Shown piece by piece: positions 1 to 4,738 of a stretch of DNA of 5,399 bases. Position 1 is the first letter of the stretch; every line of letters starts with the position of its first letter. Made by a program: the position numbers and the translations under genes. A model generated the notes under the pieces. The model saw only the letters and a program-made list of their open reading frames with translations, did no database searches and was not told the DNA's origin. Location: the NCBI GenBank assembly GCA_002440145.1, contig DJRS01000068.1, forward strand, positions 1 to 5,399, read 5' to 3'. The stretch is from Verrucomicrobia bacterium UBA6354 (GTDB lineage: Bacteria; Verrucomicrobiota; Kiritimatiellia; RFP12; UBA1067).

Positions 1-59
1 GCCGCGCGATGCGGAAAGAATGCGGCTGTCTCGCCCCGTTCCCTGCCTTTGGCCCCCAT

Positions 60-102
60 CTTCGCGAAGGTCGACCCCCCACCTTCGCGAAGGTCGACCC
101 CC
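60..102. repeat. Two tandem copies of a 20-bp palindromic repeat
   Basis: A 20-base unit (CTTCGCGAAG followed by GTCGACCCCC) occurs exactly at 60-79 and again at 83-102, giving a 23-base period with a 3-base spacer. Each unit holds two adjoining palindromes, CTTCGCGAAG and GGTCGACC. In the second copy the first palindrome extends to a perfect 14-mer, ACCTTCGCGAAGGT. The GTCGACCCCC half recurs a third time at 145-154, inside the loop and 3' arm of the next hairpin. This looks like a REP-type intergenic element or a cluster of protein-binding sites. The sequence alone does not separate these. Confidence 0.7.
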
Positions 103-124
103 TTCGTCCACGGAGAAGGCGGGA

Positions 125-164
125 GGGGCTCCGCGAGGGGTGCCGTCGACCCCCGCGGAGCCCC
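125..164. terminator. Strong GC-rich hairpin, possible terminator or REP element
   Basis: The arms GGGGCTCCGCG (125-135) and CGCGGAGCCCC (154-164) are perfectly complementary over 11 bp. After a bulged A136, GGGGT (137-141) pairs with ACCCC (149-153), making 16 bp closed by the 7-base loop 142-148. No T-run follows (the next bases are TGGAAG), so it is not a textbook intrinsic terminator. It may end an upstream transcript, or be part of the same repeat family as 60-102, since its inner part carries the GTCGACCCCC motif. It lies immediately upstream of the -10-like box at 177-186. Confidence 0.4.
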
Positions 165-176
165 TGGAAGTTGCTC

Positions 177-186
177 TATATATAAG
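177..186 (+). promoter_or_regulatory. AT-rich -10-like box, possible promoter of the 192-435 RNA
   Basis: TATATATAAG is the only strongly AT-rich island in the first 350 bases and contains TATATA (179-184) and TATAAG (181-186), both close to a -10 hexamer. A start 6-8 bases downstream would fall near 192-195, where the self-pairing RNA-like region begins. No good -35 hexamer lies 16-18 bases upstream: that area is the 3' arm of the GC hairpin. The promoter is therefore tentative. Confidence 0.3.
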
Positions 187-191
187 GAGTA

Positions 192-435
192 GGGGAAGCG
201 GGTTCTGAGCAGCCGAAAGGATAAGGGAGGGGAGGCAACATCTCTCCGTCCGACCCTTTGGCCGGCTGAACGGCACTACGAACAGACGAGATTCCCGTGC
301 CCACGAGAACGGGGTGCCTGCAGACGGGAAATCGTCCGTTAGTTTGAGCTTTCTGTCGAAATCAAGCGTTAAACTCGTAGATATCCCATGAAAACGGGAA
401 CGCCCCGGGGCTGGCATCCCCGTTTCACCCGTTTT
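192..435 (+). ncRNA. Candidate structured RNA of unknown family
   Basis: I do not recognise the family. Strong hairpins follow one another. H1 (210-268) has CAGCCG/CGGCTG at its base, then AAAGG/CCTTT, then GGGGAG/CTCTCC at the tip. H2 (281-340) has AAC/GTT, GACGA/TCGTC and TTCCCGT/ACGGGAA separated by small internal loops. H3 (341-375) has AGTTTGAGCTT pairing with AAGC(G)TTAAACT over 11 bp with one bulge. An inner hairpin CGGGG/CCCCG lies at 406-422. The two ends pair as well: AAGCGGGT (196-203) with ACCCGTTT (427-434). This gives a closed multi-branch fold of about 240 nt, starting just after a -10-like box and ending before the metK promoter. I see no features of tmRNA (tag frame, T-loop, CCA), RNase P RNA, SRP RNA or tRNA. 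It could instead be a long metK leader. Strand is inferred from the TATA-like box and the gene direction. Confidence 0.35.
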
Positions 436-437
436 GT
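391..437 (+). terminator. Terminator-like hairpin that competes with the 5'/3' closing stem
   Basis: AAAACGGG (391-398) is fully complementary to CCCGTTTT (428-435), and CGGGG/CCCCG (406-410/418-422) stacks inside with the 7-base loop CTGGCAT. The stem ends in TTTT, then GTG, so it is a short-tailed terminator at best. Because CCCGTTTT is also the partner of 196-203, the two pairings exclude each other. This hairpin would separate the upstream RNA from the metK promoter at 496. Confidence 0.3.
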
Positions 438-495
438 GCGTCCGAGAGGGAGGGGCAAGTTGAAAATCCCGGGAGACTCCAGTTTCCATGAGGGA

Positions 496-525
496 TTGAA
501 CAGGCAAGCGCGAATATGGTATAAT
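496..525 (+). promoter_or_regulatory. metK promoter (sigma-70-like)
   Basis: TTGAAC (496-501) and a perfect TATAAT (520-525) are separated by 18 bases. Transcription would start near 532-536, giving a leader of about 70 bases. The -35 box overlaps the right arm of a 6-bp inverted repeat (AATCCC 465-470 / GGGATT 492-497), which could be an operator or a hairpin in read-through RNA. Confidence 0.75.
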
Positions 526-532
526 ATGCGTC

Positions 533-602
533 CTCATTTCAGTCTGTGACGCCGAGCATGGTGCTTTTCGCGTGCGACAACTGAGTCTACAGGGAATGAA
601 AA
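533..602 (+). promoter_or_regulatory. metK leader with possible pseudoknot and ribosome binding site
   Basis: The Shine-Dalgarno sequence is AGGGA (591-595), 7 bases before the ATG. Upstream, TTCAGT (538-543) can pair with ACTGAG (580-585) around a hairpin with ACGC/GCGT (549-552/570-573) and AGCA/TGCT (555-558/562-565). CTGTG (544-548) can pair with TACAG (588-592), crossing the first stem and covering the first two bases of the Shine-Dalgarno. The layout resembles small translational SAM-sensing pseudoknots in outline, but I see none of the conserved sequences of SAM-I, SAM-II or SAM-III. The connecting loops are very short, so the full pseudoknot may be strained. The ribosome binding site is well supported and the switch is speculative. 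Confidence 0.3.
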
Positions 603-1796
603 ATGACAAATAGAGCCAGACGCCATGTTTTTACTTCGGAATGCGTCTCCGAAGGGCACCCGGACAAGGTGGCCGATCAGATATCGGACGCCATCCTGGA
701 TGCGTGCCTCAAGAAGGATCCGCAAGCCCATGTCGCGTGCGAGACGGCGGTGGGGCCGGATGTCGTAGTCAATCTGGGCGAGATCGCCTGCCGCAAATTC
801 AACGAGATCGACACGAAGGCGATCGCCGCGCGCGTCATCAAGCGCATCGGCTACAACGAGCCGACGGAACATTTCTCGTACGACACCTTCCGGTATTTCG
901 ACTTTCTGCACGGACAGTCCCCCGATATCGCGCGCGGCGTTTCGGCGGCGGCGCGTCTGAAACAGGGTGCGGGCGACCAGGGCATGATGTTCGGGTACGC
1001 GACGAACGAAACGACGAGTCTTCTGCCCGCCGGCGTGCTGTATGCGCGCGAATTGCTGAACACATTCACCCTTATGCGCCACAGCAAGCGCCTGCCCTGG
1101 CTGCGGCCGGACGCGAAGTGCCAGCTGTCGGTCGCCTACGAGGCCGGCCGCCCGGTGGAAATCGAGACGGTCGTCCTTTCGCACCAGACGACGGAAAGTG
1201 GGGCTACAGACGCGTGCTACGCGAAGCTTGAGGAGCTCGCGCGCGAATTCCTGAAGCCGACGGGGCTCGTGTCGCCGCGCACGCGCTTTTACGTGAACCC
1301 GACGGGCAAGTTCGTCGTCGGCGGCCCCAGCGGCGATTCGGGGCTGACGGGGCGCAAGATCATCGTCGACACCTATGGCGGGCTCGCCTCGCACGGCGGC
1401 GGCGCATTCTCGGGCAAGGACGCTTCGAAGGTCGACCGCTCGGCGACGTACTACGCGCGCTATGCCGCGAAGAACATCGTGGCGGCGGGGCTTGCCGCGC
1501 GTTGCGAGATCCAGGTCGCCTACGCCATCGGCGTGGAAAAGCCGGTCAGCTTTCTCGTCGACACCTACGGCACGGCGCGGAAGGGCATCGAGGACGCCGC
1601 GCTCGAGGATATGCTGGCTTCCGGAAAGGTGTTCGACTTCAGGCCTTACGCGATAACGAAGGAACTGGGGCTCCAGACGCCCAAGGGCTGGACCTATGAA
1701 CAGACGGCTTCCAAAGGACATTTCGGGAACAGCAATTATCCGTGGGAAAAGACGAACAAAGTGCGTATATTGAAGAAATTCTTCGAAAGCCGGTAA
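603..1796 (+). CDS. metK: S-adenosylmethionine synthetase (methionine adenosyltransferase)
   Basis: This cytosolic enzyme joins L-methionine and ATP to make S-adenosylmethionine, phosphate and diphosphate. The 397-residue protein is slightly longer than the usual ~384 and carries all three MetK domains. SEGHPDK at residues 16-22 holds the ATP-binding His19 and Asp21. The active-site loop QSPDI starts at about 105, and the signature GAGDQG lies at 122-127. GDSGLTGRKIIVDTYGG begins at about 244 and includes Arg251 and Lys252. GGGAFSGKDASKVDRS follows at 265-280, with Lys272 and Lys276 contacting phosphate. No key residue is missing. The ATG at 603 is fixed by an in-frame TGA at 597 and by AGGGA 7 bases upstream. 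The gene has its own promoter at 496-525 and a structured leader. Its last 55 bases also encode the start of the downstream hemW-like gene. The call is secure. Confidence 0.98.
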   Translation: MTNRARRHVFTSECVSEGHPDKVADQISDAILDACLKKDPQAHVACETAVGPDVVVNLGEIACRKFNEIDTKAIAARVIKRIGYNEPTEHFSYDTFRYFDFLHGQSPDIARGVSAAARLKQGAGDQGMMFGYATNETTSLLPAGVLYARELLNTFTLMRHSKRLPWLRPDAKCQLSVAYEAGRPVEIETVVLSHQTTESGATDACYAKLEELAREFLKPTGLVSPRTRFYVNPTGKFVVGGPSGDSGLTGRKIIVDTYGGLASHGGGAFSGKDASKVDRSATYYARYAAKNIVAAGLAARCEIQVAYAIGVEKPVSFLVDTYGTARKGIEDAALEDMLASGKVFDFRPYAITKELGLQTPKGWTYEQTASKGHFGNSNYPWEKTNKVRILKKFFESR

Positions 1797-2815
1797 AAAA
1801 CCTCTACGTGCACTTCCCGTTTTGCCGCGGAAAGTGCGCCTACTGTGCGCTCCATTCGCGTGCCGGAAGGTCCGCGGCGGAGTGCGCGGACTATGTGGCG
1901 GGGCTTTGCGTGGAGTTGGCGCGCGTGTGCGAGACGCAGGCGCCGGCTGGCTTTGAGACGGTCTACTTCGGCGGGGGGTCGCCCGCTTTGTGCGATTTGC
2001 GTCCGCTTTTTGCCGTGTTGGCCCCCCATTTGGCGCCCAACGCGGAGTTCACGGTCGAGTTGCACCCGCTGGACGCGACGCCGGATCTGCTGGCGGCATT
2101 GTCCGCCGGCGGCGTGACGCGTGTTTCCATGGGCGTGCAATCCCTGGACGACGCCGCCCTGCGGCAAATGGGCCGCGGCTACACGGCCGACGAGGCGGCG
2201 CGGCGTTTCGGCCGGGTGCGCGCCCGCTTCCCCGATGCCGGCATAGACTTGATCGTCGGCTGGCCCGGGGACGGAACGGAGCAAGCGCGCCAGTGGTCCC
2301 GTTTGGCGGACTGGGGGCTGCGCCACTGCTCCGTCTATTCGCTTATTCTCGAGCCGGATACGCACCTGGCGCGGCAGATCGCGTCCGGACGCCTGCAGTC
2401 GCCGGACGACGACAAGACAATGGACGCCCTCCGCCGCTATGCGGACCATCTTGCCGCGATTGGGCTGGAACGCTATGAAATCTCGAATTATGCCGCGCCC
2501 GGACATGCCTGCCGGCATAATCTCGCCGTCTGGCGGGGCGAGGACTATCTGGGGCTGGGCGAAGGCGCCTATGGACGGATCGGACGCCTGCGCACGCCTT
2601 CGGGCGAACGGCTTTCCGCCGCGGAAGACCTGAAGGAGCGCACGCTCTTCCGTTTGCGGACATCCGAGGGGCTGGACACCGCGGCATTCCCCGAATGGCG
2701 TCCGGCTTTGGACCGGAACGCCGCGCAAGGTCTCCTTGCGCGACGGGGAAATGTCTACTTCCTTACGCCGCGCGGCATGGAAGTCTGCGATGCGATCCTC
2801 GCCGAAATCGTCTGA
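1742..2815 (+). CDS. hemW: HemW-like radical SAM protein (putative heme chaperone, HemN-related)
   Basis: HemW proteins are radical SAM relatives of the oxygen-independent coproporphyrinogen III oxidase HemN and are thought to bind and deliver heme. The 357-residue protein (family about 380) opens with HFPFCRGKCAYC, whose Cys28, Cys32 and Cys35 form the CxxxCxxC ligand set of the [4Fe-4S] cluster. The SAM-binding glycine stretch GGGSP is at 77-81. RVSMGVQSLDD, DLIVGWPG, YSLILEP, YEISNYA and HNLAVW (259-264) follow in the order typical of HemW, and a C-terminal winged-helix-like region ends the protein. Departures from the usual family motifs are HNLAVW where HNxxYW is usual, ELHP where EANP is usual, and GAY where GAH is usual. 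The start is GTG, because no later start precedes the cysteine motif. The gene therefore overlaps metK by 55 bases and is probably cotranscribed and translationally coupled with it. A different radical SAM role remains possible. Confidence 0.85.
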   Translation: MGKDEQSAYIEEILRKPVKNLYVHFPFCRGKCAYCALHSRAGRSAAECADYVAGLCVELARVCETQAPAGFETVYFGGGSPALCDLRPLFAVLAPHLAPNAEFTVELHPLDATPDLLAALSAGGVTRVSMGVQSLDDAALRQMGRGYTADEAARRFGRVRARFPDAGIDLIVGWPGDGTEQARQWSRLADWGLRHCSVYSLILEPDTHLARQIASGRLQSPDDDKTMDALRRYADHLAAIGLERYEISNYAAPGHACRHNLAVWRGEDYLGLGEGAYGRIGRLRTPSGERLSAAEDLKERTLFRLRTSEGLDTAAFPEWRPALDRNAAQGLLARRGNVYFLTPRGMEVCDAILAEIV

Positions 2816-2850
2816 GCGAGGCGCGTCTTCCCGACTCTTGCCTGGTCTCG

Positions 2851-2872
2851 CCCCAGAGGATAAACTCCGGGG
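2851..2872 (+). terminator. Weak hairpin after hemW, possible transcript end
   Basis: CCCC (2851-2854) pairs with GGGG (2869-2872) and GAG (2856-2858) with CTC (2865-2867) across one A-C mismatch, with a 6-base loop. There is no T-run after it on either strand, so it is a poor intrinsic terminator. It is the best candidate for the 3' end of the metK-hemW transcript. Confidence 0.2.
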
Positions 2873-2971
2873 AGCAACAAAAGGCTGCGCGCGGGCCCTT
2901 GCGGTCGGCTTCTCACCCCTTGCAGCGTCCGTTCCGCCTCAGATGGATCCATATTGCAAATCCGTCGCACA

Positions 2972-2983
2972 TTGTCAGGACAA
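2972..2983. promoter_or_regulatory. Inverted repeat upstream of the leuA promoter, possible operator
   Basis: TTGTC and GACAA are separated by AG, forming a 12-base inverted repeat ending 20 bases before the -35 box. This position suits an activator or repressor site. I cannot assign it to a regulator, and 5-bp arms are short enough to arise by chance. Confidence 0.2.
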
Positions 2984-3003
2984 ATTGCGGCGGGCATTAC
3001 CGT

Positions 3004-3032
3004 TTGACTGGGAAGGGCAATCGTGGTATACT
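3004..3032 (+). promoter_or_regulatory. Promoter of the leuA-leuC operon (sigma-70-like)
   Basis: TTGACT (3004-3009) and TATACT (3027-3032) are each one mismatch from consensus, with the optimal 17-base spacer. The predicted start is near 3038-3040, leaving a leader of about 90 bases before leuA. That leader contains a 6-bp hairpin, GGCGGG/CCCGTC (3086-3103 approximately), but no run of leucine codons and no terminator hairpin, so classical leucine attenuation is not supported. Confidence 0.8.
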
Positions 3033-3129
3033 ATACGGTCAACAATGAGGTCTAGTGGCGTAATTGATTGGACGAGGTCGGGAAGGCGGGGCTGTGCCCG
3101 TCTATCCGAGCCTAAAATCGCGAGATACA

Positions 3130-4725
3130 ATGGATAAGATCAGAATATTTGACACGACGCTTCGGGATGGCGAGCAGGCTCCCGGGTATTCGATGAACAT
3201 AGAAGAGAAGATCCGCATGGCGCGTCAGCTCGAGGCGCTGGGAGTGGATGTTCTCGAGGCGGGGTTCGCCATCGCCTCGCCGGGCGATTTCGCGTCCGTC
3301 AAGGCGATCGCCGAGGCGGTGGACGACATTACGGTCGCCTCGCTCTCGCGTGCCCTGGTGAAGGACATCGACGCGGCGTACGAGGCGGTGAAGGCGGCGA
3401 AGCGTCCGCGCATCCACACCTTTCTCGCGACGAGCGACCTGCATCTCGAGTACAAGCTCAAAATGACGCGCGAGCAGGCCTTGCAGCGGGCCGTGGACGC
3501 GGTGGCGTATGCGCGCAAATACTGCGAAGACGTGGAGTTTTCGCTGGAGGACGCCTCGCGCACGGACAAGGACTACATGTGCCGCGTGGTGGAGGCGGTC
3601 ATCCGGGCGGGCGCCACGACGGTGAACCTGCCCGACACGGTGGGTTACGCGACGCCGGCGGAAATCGCCGCGATGGTGACGAACGTCATGACGCGCGTGC
3701 CGAACATCGACCAGGCGGTCGTTTCCATGCACTGCCACGACGATCTGGGGCTGGCGGTCGCCAACTCGCTCGCGGGCGTCCTGGCCGGCGCCCGGCAGGT
3801 GGAAGGGTGCATCTGCGGAATCGGCGAGCGTGCGGGGAACGCCGCGATCGAGGAAGTGGTGATGAACCTGCGCACGCGGCCGGACGTCTACCACCTGGGC
3901 TACTCGGTCCATACGGAGGAGATCGCCAAGACCGCCCAGCTTCTGCAATCCATCACCGGCGTGAAGATCGCGCCGAACAAGGCGATCGTCGGGGCGAACG
4001 CCTTCGCGCATGAAAGCGGCATCCACCAGCACGGCGTCATGGCGAACGCCAAGACCTACGAAATCATGACGCCCGAGAGCGTGGGACTCAAGAAGACGGC
4101 GCTCGTATTGGGCAAGCATTCCGGCCAGCACGCCTTCGCCCAGCGGCTCGTGGAGCTCGGCTATACGCTCGAAAAGCCGGTCGAAGACAAGCTTTTCGCC
4201 GATTTCAAGGTGCTTGCGGACCGCAAGAAGACGATCGAGGACCGCGACATCGTCGCGCTCGTCGAGGCCGCCGTGGGGCATCCGCACCGGGCGAACGACT
4301 GGCAGCTCGTCAATTACGTGGTGTCGAGCGGCAACCGGATGTATTCGACCGCGTGCGTCACCCTGGAGCGCGAAGGCGAGAAGGTGACGGAAACCGCCTA
4401 CGGGACGGGGCCTGTCTTCGCGTCCGTGCGCGCCATCGAGAAGATCGTGCGCCATCCGTTCAAATTGCTCGACTACCGCATCGACGCGGTGACGGAATTC
4501 CGCGACGCGCTGGGCGAAGTGAACGTCAAGATTGCGGACGACGCGGGCGTCTACCGCGGCAAGGGCGTGTCGACGGACGTCATCGAGGGGTCCATCCTCT
4601 CGACGCTGGACGCGGTCAACCGCATGCTGGCGGGGCAGACGGAACGCCTGGGCGGCGGCGCGGCGTCGATCGCGCAGCAGACCTACGAGGAGGACATGCT
4701 CTCCGGCGGGCACACGGATAAGTAA
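3130..4725 (+). CDS. leuA: 2-isopropylmalate synthase
   Basis: This enzyme condenses acetyl-CoA with 2-oxoisovalerate to give 2-isopropylmalate, the committed step of leucine synthesis. The 531-residue protein is the usual size for the full-length bacterial form. The catalytic TIM barrel opens with FDTTLRDGEQAPG (residues 7-19), with catalytic Arg12 and metal-binding Asp13. HCHDD at 201-205 gives the metal ligands His201 and His203, and GERAGNA ends at about 238 with Asn237. The linker carries HESGIHQHG (294-302) and KTYEIMTPESVGL. A C-terminal LeuA dimer (leucine feedback) domain spans about 380-520. Many LeuA proteins have HQDG where this one has HQHG. I chose the ATG at 3130 because the family begins just before this motif; an open frame continues to a TTG at 3064 but that extension is not family-like. 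The Shine-Dalgarno is weak. Citramalate synthase is a relative, but the adjoining leuC and the full regulatory domain favour LeuA. Confidence 0.93.
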   Translation: MDKIRIFDTTLRDGEQAPGYSMNIEEKIRMARQLEALGVDVLEAGFAIASPGDFASVKAIAEAVDDITVASLSRALVKDIDAAYEAVKAAKRPRIHTFLATSDLHLEYKLKMTREQALQRAVDAVAYARKYCEDVEFSLEDASRTDKDYMCRVVEAVIRAGATTVNLPDTVGYATPAEIAAMVTNVMTRVPNIDQAVVSMHCHDDLGLAVANSLAGVLAGARQVEGCICGIGERAGNAAIEEVVMNLRTRPDVYHLGYSVHTEEIAKTAQLLQSITGVKIAPNKAIVGANAFAHESGIHQHGVMANAKTYEIMTPESVGLKKTALVLGKHSGQHAFAQRLVELGYTLEKPVEDKLFADFKVLADRKKTIEDRDIVALVEAAVGHPHRANDWQLVNYVVSSGNRMYSTACVTLEREGEKVTETAYGTGPVFASVRAIEKIVRHPFKLLDYRIDAVTEFRDALGEVNVKIADDAGVYRGKGVSTDVIEGSILSTLDAVNRMLAGQTERLGGGAASIAQQTYEEDMLSGGHTDK

Positions 4726-4726
4726 G

Positions 4727-4732
4727 AAGAGG
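4727..4732 (+). promoter_or_regulatory. Ribosome binding site of leuC
   Basis: AAGAGG sits 6 bases before the ATG at 4739 and starts 2 bases after the leuA stop codon. It supports 4739 as the start over the in-frame ATGs at 4745 and 4751. Confidence 0.65.
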
Positions 4733-4738
4733 CTCTTT

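Larger units (their letters stand above)
1..176. other. Left intergenic region, no credible gene
   Basis: I see no coding sequence here. The one open frame (about 62 codons from base 20) is rich in Pro, Ser and Arg, runs through the repeats and hairpin described separately, and resembles no protein family. The first 26 bases can form a small hairpin (GCCGC at 1-5 with GCGGC at 22-26), which may be the tail of a transcript from upstream. The rest is the tandem palindromic repeat, the long hairpin and C-rich spacer. Confidence 0.6.
2816..3003. other. Intergenic region between hemW and the leuA promoter
   Basis: I see no gene. Open frames crossing this stretch are continuations of shadow frames from hemW and resemble nothing known. 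It holds a small hairpin at 2851-2872, a GCGAG/CTCGC pairing (2816-2820/2847-2851), a perfect palindrome ATGGATCCAT (2943-2952), and an inverted repeat at 2972-2983 close to the -35 box of the next promoter. No riboswitch or T-box consensus is evident. Confidence 0.6.

Noticed and set aside
60..102. CRISPR array
   Set aside because: There are only two copies with a 3-base spacer, which is far too short for CRISPR spacers.
20..208. Open frame of 62 codons in the left intergenic region
   Set aside because: It runs through palindromic repeats and a hairpin, has low-complexity Pro/Ser/Arg composition, and no convincing Shine-Dalgarno.
364..435. Resemblance of 367-402 to the 3' portion of tmRNA (TAAACTCGTAG followed by a CCC/GGG pairing)
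   Set aside because: There is no T-loop consensus, no acceptor stem with CCA, no tag reading frame and no tmRNA-type 5' end nearby.
192..602. A known SAM riboswitch upstream of metK
   Set aside because: I looked for SAM-I, SAM-II and SAM-III conserved core sequences and found none. Only generic hairpins and a possible pseudoknot remain.
534..1721. A 395-codon minus-strand open frame opposite metK
   Set aside because: Antisense shadow of metK with Arg-rich low-quality composition and no domain motifs.
1736..2728. A 330-codon minus-strand open frame opposite hemW
   Set aside because: Antisense shadow of the HemW-like gene; no motifs and no promoter or ribosome site facing it.
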